64,000 nucleotides of DNA from Methylovirgula sp. 4M-Z18 (GCF_037890675.1 NZ_CP149575.1:62001-126000), one strand, 5' to 3'; positions 19,161 to 28,496 are shown, counted from the first letter of the stretch. Numbers and translations: made by a program. The notes: generated by a model from the letters alone, not told the origin.

Positions 19161-22100
19161 GTCGCTTCCACCGCGCTTCCTGGCGAAAAATCCGCATTGA
19201 CTTGCTGAAGCGCTTCGGGGTGGACCTGTGGATCAGGTCGCTTGATCCGGAACCAGGTTATGTAGAGCGCCGGAAGGAAGACGAGGGTCAGAAGCGTCGC
19301 AACCGCGAGGCCGCCCATGATCGCATAAGCCATCGGTCCCCAAAAAATAGTCGGAGCGATCGGGATCATCCCGAGAATGGCCGCAGCTGCCGTCAGCAAG
19401 ATCGGGCGGAACCGACGGGTTGTCGCTTCAACCACTGCGTCCCATGGATGGCGCCCATGGGTTTTCTCCTTTTCGATTTGATCGATCAGGATCACCGAAT
19501 TGCGTGCGATCATGCCTGTGAGTGCCAGCACGCCAAGCAGCGCCACGAACCCTAAGGGCTTGTCGGACAATAGAAGCGCCGCAACCACCCCAATGATCCC
19601 GAGAGGAGCCACGCTGAGCACTAGGAACAGGCGATTGAACCCCTGGAGTTGAAGCATCAATACCGTGAGCATGAGGATGAGCATCAGCGGCATAACGACG
19701 ATGACCGACGTCTGCGCCTTGTTGCTTTCCTCAACGCTCCCGCCAACGTCGATATGATAGCCACTCGGCAGGCTGGCGCGCAGCTGCGCGATCTTCGGTT
19801 CCAAATCCTGCACTACGGTCGCAGCCTGAATCCCCGGCATGAGATCCGCCTGCACGGTGACGGTGGGGCGCCGGTCACGCTGCCAAACGATGGGATATTC
19901 CTGGCCGTAATCAACCGAGGCAATTTGGCTCAAAGGAATGGTCCGCCCGTTCGGCAGCGGCACTTGAAGCGTCCGAATAGTCGTTAGCGACATACGCTGC
20001 TCCGCCGAAGCCCGCGCCAACACGTCAACAAGATAGATGCCGCTACGCACTTGGGTGGCAGTCGTGCCGGACATGACAGTGTTGAGCGCCTGGGCTAGAT
20101 CCTGCGAGCTCAGTCCGAGAAGGCGAACTTGATCCTGGTCCACCCGGATTCTGACGGTCCGCGCCGGATCCATCCAGTTGTAGTTAACATTTTTCGCGTC
20201 GGGGTTGGACCCGACCAACTGTGCCACCTTGAACGCGATCGTACGCACTTCGTCCGCTTGTGGTCCCTCCACCCGATATTGGATCGGCCATCCGACGGGC
20301 GGTCCAAGTTCAAGCGGATAGACACGCCCTACGACATTGGGGAACTCATCCGCCAGCGCCTTTTCCAGCCTGGATTTCACGCGCTCGCGCTGCTCAAGCC
20401 CCTTGGTGACGATCACCGCCTGGGCGAATGAGTCGTTTGGCAATTGAACATTGAGTGGTAGGTAGAACCGGACGGACCCCTGGCCGATATTCGTGCTCCA
20501 ATGGTCGATGTCTTTGTCGCCCGTCAAAATCTTGTCGAAGCGGGCCGAAAGGTTGCGGGTTGCATAGATCGACGCATTTTCCGGGAGCTGCAAATCCACG
20601 AGCAATTCGGGCCGGTCAGATGACGGGAAAAACTGTTGCGGAACGAGACGCATGCCATAGAGGGCCGCGCCAAAGAGGCTGAGCGTGATGAGCAGCGTCA
20701 TCCAACGCGCACGCATAGCAAGGACCAGCAAGGCGCGGAACCTGCGCATGATCGGGCCTGGTTCTTCGGAGTGCGTCACTTTGGGCTTCTTAAGAATCCA
20801 AGTGCCCAGCAATGGCGCAAAGATGACCGCAACGATCCAAGACGCGAGCAAGGCGATGGCCACCACAGCGAAAATCGAAAACGTGTACTCGCCTGCGCCG
20901 CTGCGCGCGAAACCGATGGGCACGAAGCCTGTAACCGTAACGAGCGTGCCGGTGAGCATCGGAAACGCTGTGGATGTATAGGCAAAGGTCGCGGCATGCT
21001 CTTTGTCATCACCTTGCTCCAGCCTTGTAACCATGGTCTCGACGGTGATCATGGCATCATCGACTAAAAGGCCGAGAGCGATGATAAGCGCGCCGAGCGA
21101 GATGCGCTGAAGGTCAATGCCAACCAAACTCATTACGACGAAAACTGCCGCAAGAACGAGGGGAATTGACAAGGCGACTACGGCGCCAGCGCGCAGGCCA
21201 AGGCTGACCAAACTCACGCAAAGAACGATGGCAACCGCCTCCCAAAGAGCCTCCATGAAATCGGCGACCGCATTTGCGACCGTCACAGGTTGATTGGCAA
21301 TGAGTGTGGGCTCGATCCCGACGGGGAGATTTGCGGTAATATCCGTCATGGTCTTTGCAACATTGTGGCCGAGGGCCAAGATGTCGCCGCCCTTACTCAT
21401 GGCAATCGCCAGCCCAATCGCGTCGCGTCCGTTGACGCGGAACATCGGTTGAGCGGGGTCAGCAGGGCCACGCGTCACATGGGCGATGTCACCTAGGCGA
21501 ATGATGCGGCCATTCGCGACAAAATTAACGCTGAGAATGTCCTGCTCGGAGCGGAACGCGCCAGACACACGCACGAGAATCTTCTCATCGTCCGTTTGCA
21601 CCACACCAGCGGGCGTCACCGAGTTTTGGGCCTGCAAAGCAGCCAGCAGAGCCGAACGCTGAATGCCTAAGCCCGCCAATTGCTCAGTCGAGAATTCCAC
21701 ATAGATGCGTTCGTCCTGGGCCCCGAGAACATCGATTTTCGAAATATTTGGCAATTGCAGCAGCCGCTTGCGGACGTCTTCCACATAGTCTTTCAGCTCG
21801 CGGTGGGTGAATCCGTCCGCAGTGAAGCCGTAGACGATGCCATAGGTATCGCCGAACTCGTCATTGAAGCCTGGGCCGATGATCCCACTTGGCAGTGTGC
21901 CGCGGATATCGCCAACCTTCTTGCGCACCTGATACCAGATGTCCGGGACTTGAGCCGAGGGCGTTGAGTCCTTCAAGTTGACAAAAATGGTGGCCTTGCC
22001 CGGAGACGTATAACTCTTCACATAATCCAGGCTGGGCGTTTCCTGAAGCTTGCGCTCCACACGATCTGTGATCTGCTCCAGCATATCGCTGACCGTTGCT

Positions 22101-22267
22101 CCCGGCCATTCGACCTGCACAACCATCGTCTTAATGGTGAAGTCCGGGTCCTCGCTCCGCCCGAGCCGGAAATAAGATCCGATGCCCGCGATCGCGATGA
22201 TCAGCATGAAATAGGTGACGAGGGAGCGATGCCGGATTGCCCAATCGGAGAGGTTGAAGTTCGTCAT
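19157..22267 (-). CDS. RND-family efflux transporter, inner-membrane permease (1036 aa)
   Basis: The full-length AcrB/HAE-type permease has an N-terminal helix (SLVTYFMLIIAIAGIGSYFR), then LGRSEDPDFTIKTMVV and the first periplasmic domain. The TM4 proton-relay stretch is GLLVDDAMITVE with paired Asp, the central TM bundle follows, then the second periplasmic domain (SSDRPELLVDLQLPENASIY) and C-terminal helices. It works as a trimer using the proton-motive force with the MFP encoded just upstream (4-nt overlap at 22264-22267). It resembles the second RND in this window (57249-60359) in length and motifs but is clearly diverged. No outer-membrane factor is encoded here, so it must use one from elsewhere. 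Confidence 0.95.
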   Translation of the reverse strand: MTNFNLSDWAIRHRSLVTYFMLIIAIAGIGSYFRLGRSEDPDFTIKTMVVQVEWPGATVSDMLEQITDRVERKLQETPSLDYVKSYTSPGKATIFVNLKDSTPSAQVPDIWYQVRKKVGDIRGTLPSGIIGPGFNDEFGDTYGIVYGFTADGFTHRELKDYVEDVRKRLLQLPNISKIDVLGAQDERIYVEFSTEQLAGLGIQRSALLAALQAQNSVTPAGVVQTDDEKILVRVSGAFRSEQDILSVNFVANGRIIRLGDIAHVTRGPADPAQPMFRVNGRDAIGLAIAMSKGGDILALGHNVAKTMTDITANLPVGIEPTLIANQPVTVANAVADFMEALWEAVAIVLCVSLVSLGLRAGAVVALSIPLVLAAVFVVMSLVGIDLQRISLGALIIALGLLVDDAMITVETMVTRLEQGDDKEHAATFAYTSTAFPMLTGTLVTVTGFVPIGFARSGAGEYTFSIFAVVAIALLASWIVAVIFAPLLGTWILKKPKVTHSEEPGPIMRRFRALLVLAMRARWMTLLITLSLFGAALYGMRLVPQQFFPSSDRPELLVDLQLPENASIYATRNLSARFDKILTGDKDIDHWSTNIGQGSVRFYLPLNVQLPNDSFAQAVIVTKGLEQRERVKSRLEKALADEFPNVVGRVYPLELGPPVGWPIQYRVEGPQADEVRTIAFKVAQLVGSNPDAKNVNYNWMDPARTVRIRVDQDQVRLLGLSSQDLAQALNTVMSGTTATQVRSGIYLVDVLARASAEQRMSLTTIRTLQVPLPNGRTIPLSQIASVDYGQEYPIVWQRDRRPTVTVQADLMPGIQAATVVQDLEPKIAQLRASLPSGYHIDVGGSVEESNKAQTSVIVVMPLMLILMLTVLMLQLQGFNRLFLVLSVAPLGIIGVVAALLLSDKPLGFVALLGVLALTGMIARNSVILIDQIEKEKTHGRHPWDAVVEATTRRFRPILLTAAAAILGMIPIAPTIFWGPMAYAIMGGLAVATLLTLVFLPALYITWFRIKRPDPQVHPEALQQVNADFSPGSAVEAT

Positions 22268-23337
22268 TGGTTGTCTCCCAACAGGCGAACCTTTTGGCCA
22301 GGGAACAAAGTCTGAATGCCAGCTGTGACGACGAATTCACCATTCTCCAGCCCCTGCGAAATGACGAGGGAAGCCGGATCGTAGCGTAGAACCACCACAT
22401 TACGCAGAGACACTGTCTGGCTTTTCGGATCGACCACCCAAACTGCCGGGTGTCCATTGGCCTCGGTAAGAGCACTCGCCGGCACTTCCACGCCGGCTGG
22501 CGCGGATAATTTTATGCGGCCCGTCACGGTTGCGCCCAAGCGCAGGGTTTCTGGCGGGTTCGCGATGCCAACCTTGATCTGGAATGTCCGGGTCGCCGCA
22601 TCAGCCTCAGGCGCAACCTCCCGCACACGACCGGTCGCTCTCACTTGCGGGTCCTGCGTCAGCGCGATCTCGACGGCGGGATCGCGCGGCCCGGTCCGAA
22701 TGAGCTCTTCAGGTACGTCGAACACGGCATCGAGTCCGCCTTGGCGCGCGACTTGAACAACCATTTGCCCTGCATGGACGACTTCGCCGGGTTCGGCACC
22801 AACAGCTGTCACCGAACCGGGAGCATCAGCCGACAGAACGGCGTAACCTAATTGATCCCGTGCGTTATTCTCCTGTGCCTGCGCCGAGTCGACTTGCGCC
22901 TGGGTGCTGGAAAGGCTTTCTTGGGCTGCCTCGAATTGAGCATGGGACGCCCATTCATCCTTCACGCCCTGCTGCACACGTGCAAAATTGAGCCGCGCTT
23001 GGGTCAGTTGCGCATTGGCCGACGTGAGAGTCGCTTGCGCCGAACGCAGCGCATTTTCCTGGTTCTCGGGATCAAGCTTGGCGACGATCTGACCAACTGT
23101 CAGCACATCGCCGACATGCACCGGTCGCTCGATCATGCGACCATCAAGGCGAAAGGCGAGGCTGACTTGATCCTTTGCGCGAATCTGCCCGATCAGCGAG
23201 ACGGTCTCGCCTTCGGCACGCCGTTCGATCGTCACTGTACGGACCGGTCGCGCTTCAGGCGGCGAAGGTTGATCCTCGTGACAGCCTGTGAGGGATATGG
23301 CGAGCAGGCCGACGGCTGTAATCTTGCGTTTAATCAT
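22264..23337 (-). CDS. RND periplasmic adaptor (MFP) lipoprotein
   Basis: ATG 23337 is chosen because it gives a clean lipoprotein signal: MIKRKITAVGLLAISLTGC, with lipobox SLTGC. The mature protein has the adaptor order: beta-barrel/lipoyl half (LIGQIRAKDQVSLAFRLDGR), a long Gln/Ala-rich helical hairpin (ARLNFARVQQGVKDEW to AQENNARDQLGY), second lipoyl half (VLSADAPGSVTAVGAEPGEV), then beta-barrel and membrane-proximal domains. About 357 residues is normal. It is the first gene of the MFP-RND-small protein operon and diverges from a TetR repressor. Confidence 0.93.
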   Translation of the reverse strand: MIKRKITAVGLLAISLTGCHEDQPSPPEARPVRTVTIERRAEGETVSLIGQIRAKDQVSLAFRLDGRMIERPVHVGDVLTVGQIVAKLDPENQENALRSAQATLTSANAQLTQARLNFARVQQGVKDEWASHAQFEAAQESLSSTQAQVDSAQAQENNARDQLGYAVLSADAPGSVTAVGAEPGEVVHAGQMVVQVARQGGLDAVFDVPEELIRTGPRDPAVEIALTQDPQVRATGRVREVAPEADAATRTFQIKVGIANPPETLRLGATVTGRIKLSAPAGVEVPASALTEANGHPAVWVVDPKSQTVSLRNVVVLRYDPASLVISQGLENGEFVVTAGIQTLFPGQKVRLLGDNQ

Positions 23338-23418
23338 AGGAATCGTACCCCTAGGGCATAAGAGCGATCGGCGAGGCGATCGCCCCTTGCTCCGAATTAC
23401 ATCCTGTAGTATAACTAA

Positions 23419-23436
23419 TTGCACTAAAGAGTGCAA
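23419..23436. promoter_or_regulatory. Probable TetR operator in divergent promoter
   Basis: TTGCACT-AAAG-AGTGCAA is a perfect 7-bp inverted repeat 11 bp before the tetR start and 82 bp before the MFP start. A -10-like TATAAC lies just upstream at 23410-23415. Position, symmetry and size fit a TetR autoregulatory operator controlling both directions. Confidence 0.7.
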
Positions 23437-23447
23437 GTGGAGTTTTT

Positions 23448-24098
23448 ATGGCAATTCACAGCGGTTCAACCCAAATCGCCTCGACGACCCGGCGCAGCGG
23501 GTCACGAGAGGCCATAGTGGACGCGGCCCATCGCCTTTTCTTGGAACGCGGTTTCGGTGCGGTGAGGATGGACGAACTGGCGGAAGCCGCAGGCGTGGCA
23601 CGGCGCACGCTCTACAATCAGTTCGCAAACAAGGAGGAGATTTTCCGGGAGATGCTCTTGCGGGTGTCACGCCAGCTTGAGACCGCTTTCCCACCCGGGG
23701 TCGAGACTCAGGGTGGCGTTGAAGAGGTTCTGCGCCTCATCGCGCGTGTGATCTTGGATTTACATAAGAGTCCGGAATATCTCGGGTTCCTCCGCATGGT
23801 TGTTGCGGACTCGCGTCAATTTCCCTGGATTGCCGAAGAGTTGGCGGTCGTTATGAACCCTCAAACGGAGCGACTTGTGCGCTTTCTCGCCCATCTGACA
23901 TCCTTGGGTGTCCTAAACTGCCGTAACCCGACCTTAGCAGCCCATCAATTCATGGGAGCCCTGAACGATCTGTCTTTATGGCCCTGGATGCTCGGTCGCC
24001 CCCGACTCCCCGTTCCGGACGACGAGGTGATCGAAGCGACGGTCCAGATGTTCCTGAAGTATTACCAGTCGGCCCCGATCAAGGAATCGCGATCGTGA
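23448..24098 (+). CDS. TetR-family repressor of the adjacent MFP-RND operon
   Basis: The 216-aa regulator has the N-terminal TetR HTH (REAIVDAAHRLFLERGFGAV, then AEAAGVARRTLYNQFANKEE) and a helical ligand-binding domain of the AcrR C-terminal type (LGFLRMVVADSRQFPWIAEE). The start at ATG 23448 follows an 18-bp perfect palindrome that is its likely operator. Divergent orientation to the efflux genes indicates local repression relieved by a pump substrate. Confidence 0.92.
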   Translation: MAIHSGSTQIASTTRRSGSREAIVDAAHRLFLERGFGAVRMDELAEAAGVARRTLYNQFANKEEIFREMLLRVSRQLETAFPPGVETQGGVEEVLRLIARVILDLHKSPEYLGFLRMVVADSRQFPWIAEELAVVMNPQTERLVRFLAHLTSLGVLNCRNPTLAAHQFMGALNDLSLWPWMLGRPRLPVPDDEVIEATVQMFLKYYQSAPIKESRS

Positions 24099-24409
24099 TA
24101 GTACGACATGATCTCGGAGGCTTTTTTTGCTGGGCGCCGGCTCGCCGAGCCTAGGTGGGCCCGGGCAAGCGAGCAATTGCGCTCGAACTCGTAGTGCTCG
24201 GTCCGTTCGGGACCCACCATCAGCATCGGCTACAAGAGTGCCTCAAGGGGACTCTACTTCTTCTTAGTCCACTGGATCTCGGCAGTGACTAGGCGATCAG
24301 GCCGTGGCTTGCGTGCGAGTACGCGGATCATGAAGTCAAGCGGAGCTGCTTGTGGTGTTTGCTGTGAGGTAGTTGAACGGGATGAGGAAAATTCCGTCGC
24401 TGCCGCGTC

Positions 24410-24750
24410 CAAAAGGGTTCCGTCACCCGCGAAACGGTCCGGCTTTGGGTCAACCGGTTCGGAGGCCATTTTGTGGCTTGCCTTCGCCGGGACAGACCCC
24501 GGCCGCGGGACAAGTGGCGGATGGACGCGGTCGTCATCCACATCAACGGCGAAGCCTGCTGGCCGTGGCGGGCCATGGACGCCGATGGCGATGTACTGGA
24601 TATCCTGGTCCAGAAGCGGCGCAACGCCAAGGCCGCCCGTTGCTTTTTCCGACGCCTCGTCCAGCAGTACGCCTGGGCTCGGGTTCTGGTGACGGACAAG
24701 CTGTGCAGTTATGGCGTTGCCGCCAGGACGGTGACGCCGGAATCTGAGCA
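24410..24750 (+). pseudogene. IS6-family transposase fragment
   Basis: One frame reads SVTRETVRLWVNRFGGHFVA, then DKWRMDAVVIHINGEACWPW (first catalytic Asp region), ILVQKRRNAKAARCFFRRLV and VLVTDKLCSYGVAARTVTPE (second Asp). It stops being IS6-like around the codons for SEH at ~24750. Both N- and C-terminal parts, including the catalytic Glu, are missing. The right break coincides with the repeats of a decayed TniAB-type element, so that element probably inserted here. The 24099-24409 stretch before it has no gene I can support. Confidence 0.8.
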
Positions 24751-24752
24751 CC

Positions 24753-24986
24753 TTTGCATTACATCTGAAACTGCATTCCGCTTTCGATGCATTTCATCTG
24801 AGATTCGTAAACCGGTCGATCGACCGCCGACACCGACCGTGGCGCTTCTTGTAAGGGCAGGAGACATCAGGCTTTTCAGGAACGGCGCGACATCCAAATT
24901 GAGACTCAAAGCCCGATCCGGTCTCATATGAAATGTCGAAATTGGGGTTGGCACGCGCGAGTCTCGCCATGAAGTACCAATCGACA
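24753..24986. mobile_element. Decayed ends of a TniAB-type transposon, no genes left
   Basis: This 234-bp block carries the same subterminal repeats as the complete tniAB element at 41287-44070. On the left are two copies of the TTTGCAnTTCATnTGAGACTG motif, starting at 24753 and 24786. Their 33-bp spacing equals that of the second and third left repeats of the intact element (41362 and 41395). On the right are a direct TGAGACTC at 24900 and inverted copies at 24918 and 24960, 42 bp apart as in the intact element, ending CGACA at 24986. The outermost left repeat is missing. It is an internal-deletion derivative or remnant. Confidence 0.75.
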
Positions 24987-25081
24987 CTGCCCGTGTCCGG
25001 TGCGGCGACGTTCGGTCTTAGGGCATGAAGCGTTTTGTCGCCAGGGCTTGTGACGGCGGCAAAGCCGATCGGCCTCACTCG

Positions 25082-25096
25082 CTGCATACTGCATAC
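25082..25096 (+). promoter_or_regulatory. Overlapping CTGCATAC repeats upstream of the GntR gene
   Basis: CTGCATAC occurs at 25082-25089 and 25089-25096, followed by TATG and ATGC half-site-like bases. The same octamer recurs at 25864-25871 in front of the PdxA-like gene. FCD-type GntR proteins bind short inverted sites near their own and target genes, so this may be its operator. Confidence 0.45.
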
Positions 25097-25157
25097 TTTA
25101 TGTTATGCGCGTCCTGGTGTATTCGTCCCGTTGGACTGTCAGTTTTCAGGGGACATT

Positions 25158-25829
25158 ATGAGCGATACGGGAATGCTCGACACTGTCGTTCCGATGCAGC
25201 GGCGAAGCTTGCATGCCGAACTCGTGGAACGGTTGCGCGACATGGTCATCGAAGGCCAGCTACCTCCAGGAGCCCGTATCCACGAAGGTCAGGTATGTGC
25301 CGCGCTGGGGGTGTCGCGCACGCCACTGCGGGAAGCGCTCAAATATCTCGCGAGCGAAGGGCTGATCGATTTGGTGCCGGGGCGCGGCGCCATCGTGCAC
25401 AAGCTTTCGGGCAAGGATGTGCGCGAGATGCTCGATGTGCTGACCGCGCTGGAAGTGCTGGGCGCCCGCCTCGCGTGCCGGGCAGGGAGCGATGCCGGCA
25501 TCGCGCATATCCGGCACTTGCATGACGAGATGATGCGCTTCTATCGCGAGCAGAACCGGCTCGAATATTACAAGCTGAACCAGGCGATCCATTCCGGCAT
25601 CGTCGCCCTGTCCGGCAACGCATATCTCGCCAACACGCACGAAACGATCCAACTGCGCCTCAAACGCATTCGGTTCATCGGCAATGAGGAGCGGGCTAAG
25701 TGGGAGGGCGCTGTCGCCGAACACGAGGAGATGATCCGCGCGCTGGAGGCGCGTGATGAGGCGCAGCTGGCGGCTGCCGTCCAGCGCCATCTGGAACGGA
25801 CCTGGGAGCGCGTGGCGCCATTCGTGTGA
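25158..25829 (+). CDS. GntR-family regulator, FCD (FadR) subfamily
   Basis: ATG 25158 is chosen over an upstream GTG because the HTH then starts at a normal place. The ~223-aa protein has a winged helix (VERLRDMVIEGQLPPGARIH, then VCAALGVSRTPLREALKYLA, then EGLIDLVPGRGAIVHKLSG) and an all-helical FCD ligand/metal domain with DEMMRFYREQN, the His in NQAIHSGIVALSGN, and EHEEMIRALEARD. FCD regulators sense carboxylates. It sits in front of the PdxA-like, ABC transporter and dehydrogenase genes, which it most likely represses. Confidence 0.92.
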   Translation: MSDTGMLDTVVPMQRRSLHAELVERLRDMVIEGQLPPGARIHEGQVCAALGVSRTPLREALKYLASEGLIDLVPGRGAIVHKLSGKDVREMLDVLTALEVLGARLACRAGSDAGIAHIRHLHDEMMRFYREQNRLEYYKLNQAIHSGIVALSGNAYLANTHETIQLRLKRIRFIGNEERAKWEGAVAEHEEMIRALEARDEAQLAAAVQRHLERTWERVAPFV

Positions 25830-25863
25830 GGTCCAAAGCGGGCAGAATTGCTTGATTGTCATC

Positions 25864-25871
25864 CTGCATAC
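25864..25871 (+). promoter_or_regulatory. CTGCATAC motif upstream of the pdxA-like gene
   Basis: Single copy of the octamer found twice before the GntR gene, here 67 bp before the 25938 start and followed by an AT-rich stretch (AATATTAAATG). Candidate GntR operator for the downstream operon. Confidence 0.4.
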
Positions 25872-25937
25872 AGAATTCAGAATATTAAATGTTGCATGCT
25901 GGGCGCCGATTTGCCATAGTCCAGGGCGTTGTTGCTC

Positions 25938-27023
25938 ATGGCGGCCCGGATGAATCAGTCTCTCCCCACAATTGCGCTCGCGATCGGCGATCCCGCCGGG
26001 ATCAGTCCGGAACTCACGGCCAAGGTCATCGCCCTGCCAGAGGTGCGGAAGGCGGCTCGGTTTGTTCTTTTCGGCGACAAACGGGTTCTTGACGCCGGGG
26101 CACGGGTCGCTGGCATCGATCCTGATGTGGCGGTGGCTTCGACGGTCGAGGAGGCGTTGCGATCTCCTTATGACAAGCCGATCCTGGTCGATTTGGCGAA
26201 TTGCGATCCGGCGACCGTCCGGGTCGGAGAAGTGAGCCGACAGGGTGGTGCGGCGGCGCTGCAGAATTTCAGGACGGCGATCGATCTGGCGCGAGCGGGG
26301 GCGGTCGATGCGATCTGTTTCACGCCCTTCAACAAGGCGGCGATGCGGCTGGCCCATCCGACCTATGCCGATGAAATCGTATTTCTCGACGAGATTCTTG
26401 GCACGCGCGGAACGGCGAGCGAATTCAACATTCTCGACAATGTCTGGAACGCCCGGGTGACGTCGCATGTGCCGCTGAAAGGCGTCGCTGAACTGATCAC
26501 CAAGGCAGCCATTCTGCAATCGATCGAGCGGACGCATGGGTCCATGGTGCGTGCAGGCTTCACCGCGCCGCGCATCGCCGTGGCGGCCCTCAACCCGCAT
26601 GCCGGAGATGGTGGCAATTTTGGCCGCGAGGAAATCGACGTCATCGGCCCGGCGGTAGAGGAGGCGAAGGCGAAGGGGTTTGCGGTCGAAGGCCCTTTTC
26701 CGTCCGATACGGTGTTCTTGCGGGCAAAGTCGGGTGCCTTCGATGCGGTCCTGACCATGTATCACGATCAGGGACAGATCGCGATGAAGCTGATGGGTTT
26801 TGACGTCGGCGTCACCCTGCTCGGCGGCTATCCGGTTCCGATCGCGACGCCGGCGCATGGCACGGCCTACGAAATCGCGGGCAAAGGCATCGCCAATGTC
26901 GGTGCCACCCGTCAGGCGCTCTTGCTTGCGGCCCGAATGGGTCGGCGTGAGGCAGGCAGCCGGTTCGAACCGTCCGGGGCGGAGATCAGGCCGCCGCAAA
27001 CGCGCGCCAAGCAGGGTGTGTGA
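25938..27023 (+). CDS. PdxA-like 4-hydroxythreonine-4-phosphate dehydrogenase family (catabolic PdxA2 type)
   Basis: The ~361-aa protein starts at ATG 25938, or 12 bp later at 25950. It has the PdxA pattern: IALAIGDPAGISPELTAKVI at the N-terminus, FTPFNKAAMRL, the substrate/metal His in TSHVPLKGV, AALNPHAGDGGNFGREE, and the metal site VLTMYHDQGQIAMKLMGFD. Biosynthetic PdxA makes pyridoxal phosphate. Paralogues (PdxA2) oxidise 4-phosphothreonate or phosphoerythronate in sugar-acid catabolism. A GntR regulator, a transporter and a GarR-like reductase nearby favour a catabolic role, although the usual DUF1537 kinase partner is absent. Confidence 0.85.
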   Translation: MAARMNQSLPTIALAIGDPAGISPELTAKVIALPEVRKAARFVLFGDKRVLDAGARVAGIDPDVAVASTVEEALRSPYDKPILVDLANCDPATVRVGEVSRQGGAAALQNFRTAIDLARAGAVDAICFTPFNKAAMRLAHPTYADEIVFLDEILGTRGTASEFNILDNVWNARVTSHVPLKGVAELITKAAILQSIERTHGSMVRAGFTAPRIAVAALNPHAGDGGNFGREEIDVIGPAVEEAKAKGFAVEGPFPSDTVFLRAKSGAFDAVLTMYHDQGQIAMKLMGFDVGVTLLGGYPVPIATPAHGTAYEIAGKGIANVGATRQALLLAARMGRREAGSRFEPSGAEIRPPQTRAKQGV

Positions 27024-27137
27024 CCAACACGATATGTGTGGCAAAGGGAGGGGCGACGTGATCCAGGGAAGTGATCGATTGGTGCGTCATGAAATGGACT
27101 CCTTCGGTCGTTCCGTTGCGGCGCCGCGAGGTGCCGC

Positions 27138-27833
27138 ATGAATTATCATTTCGACTTCAGCTTTCTCTGGGACCCGGACACGGCCTACTGGCGTGATTTT
27201 CTTTGGGGCACCTGGCTCACCATCAAACTCACATTGGCGGGCATGGTCTGCGGCTTCCTGCTCGGAACGCTCTTCGCCATCGGCAGCACGCAAGGTGGCC
27301 GTTGGACGCAGCGGATCATCGCCGCCTATGTCGAGGTCGTGCGCAACACGCCCTTGCTGGTGCAAACGTTCTGGCTCTTCTTCGGCCTGACGGGCTTGGG
27401 CATCAGATTGACCGCTTTCGCCGCAGCCATCATCGCCCTGACTTTGAATATTTCAGCCTATACCGGCGAAATCATTCGGGCTGGTATCGAATCGATCCGC
27501 AAGGGGCAGATCGAGGCCGGCGAAAGTCTCGGTCTGTCGCGGACACAAGTGCTGCGCGATATCGTGTTGCCGCCCGCGATCGAACGGGTCGTGCCGGCTC
27601 TTGCCGGACAGTTCGTCCTGATGATGCTTGCGACCTCCATCATGGCGCAGATTTCGGCGGAAGAACTCATGGCCGCGGCAAGCCGGATTCAATCCGAGTC
27701 TTTCCGCGGCTTTGAGATCTATATCGTCGTTGCGGTGATCTATCTCGTTCTGACGGTTCTGCTGCGGCTTCTGTTCAATGTTTTGGCCTGGATCGCCTTT
27801 CCCCGGCGTCGTCGGCTCGGCACGCCGGTGTGA
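27138..27833 (+). CDS. Polar amino-acid ABC transporter permease (HisM/GlnP family), first
   Basis: The 231-aa inner-membrane permease has hydrophobic helices (WLTIKLTLAGMVCGFLLGTL) and the family loop EVVRNTPLLVQTFWLFFGL. The EAA-like coupling motif for the ATPase is AGESLGLSRTQVLRDIVLPP. It lies 114 bp after the pdxA-like gene and 15 bp before a second permease, so it forms a heterodimeric pore. Import of a polar amino acid or a derivative is the family role, and the exact substrate is unknown. Confidence 0.92.
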   Translation: MNYHFDFSFLWDPDTAYWRDFLWGTWLTIKLTLAGMVCGFLLGTLFAIGSTQGGRWTQRIIAAYVEVVRNTPLLVQTFWLFFGLTGLGIRLTAFAAAIIALTLNISAYTGEIIRAGIESIRKGQIEAGESLGLSRTQVLRDIVLPPAIERVVPALAGQFVLMMLATSIMAQISAEELMAAASRIQSESFRGFEIYIVVAVIYLVLTVLLRLLFNVLAWIAFPRRRRLGTPV

Positions 27834-27848
27834 AGGAGAGGGTAAGGC

Positions 27849-28496
27849 ATGACATTCTCGCTCTCGCATTTCCTCTATCTGCTGCAAGGAACCTTTTGGA
27901 CGATTCTCTTGTCCATCTTCGGGTTCCTGGGCGGCGGCATCCTCGGCCTGACGATCGCGTTGATGCGCGTTTCGTCTGTTCGCTTTTTGCGGTGGATCGC
28001 GACCGGCTACATCGAGGTCCTACAAGGCATTCCGCTGCCGGTGCTGATGTTCCTGTCTTATTTCGGCCTGGGGATCACGGGCTTCGACGTGCCGGCGCTC
28101 GTCGCGGCAAGCCTCTCCATTGCCCTCAACGCGGCGGCTTTTCTGGGCGATATTTGGCGCGGCTGCATCGAGGCCGTGCCGAAGACGCAGTGGGAAGCCG
28201 CCGACAGTCTCACACTTTCGCCGTTCCGGCGCATGACCGACGTCATTCTCCCGCAGGCCGTGCGTCTTGCCATTCCGCCAACCATCGGCTTCAGCGTGCA
28301 GATCATCAAGAACACATCCTATGCTGTCGTGATCGGCTTCATCGAACTGACTCAGTCCGGCAAGATCATCAACAACGCTATCTTTGAACCCTTTGTCGTG
28401 TTCACGATCGTCGGTGCGATCTACTTCCTCCTCTGCTCGCCCCTGTCCCGGGCGAGCCGAAGGCTGGAAGGACGTTTGCGCGCACGGGGAGCCTGA
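27849..28496 (+). CDS. Polar amino-acid ABC transporter permease, second
   Basis: The 215-aa permease is paralogous to its neighbour: FLYLLQGTFWTILLSIFGFL, YIEVLQGIPLPVLMFLSYFG, and the coupling segment AADSLTLSPFRRMTDVILPQ. An AGGAGAGGGTAAGG-like ribosome site precedes ATG 27849. Its stop shares a base with the ATPase start (TGATG), showing translational coupling in the transporter operon. Confidence 0.92.
   Translation: MTFSLSHFLYLLQGTFWTILLSIFGFLGGGILGLTIALMRVSSVRFLRWIATGYIEVLQGIPLPVLMFLSYFGLGITGFDVPALVAASLSIALNAAAFLGDIWRGCIEAVPKTQWEAADSLTLSPFRRMTDVILPQAVRLAIPPTIGFSVQIIKNTSYAVVIGFIELTQSGKIINNAIFEPFVVFTIVGAIYFLLCSPLSRASRRLEGRLRARGA

Noticed and set aside
25260-27044. 594-codon minus-strand ORF across the GntR and pdxA-like genes
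   Set aside because: Spans two well-supported genes on the other strand and shows no family features.
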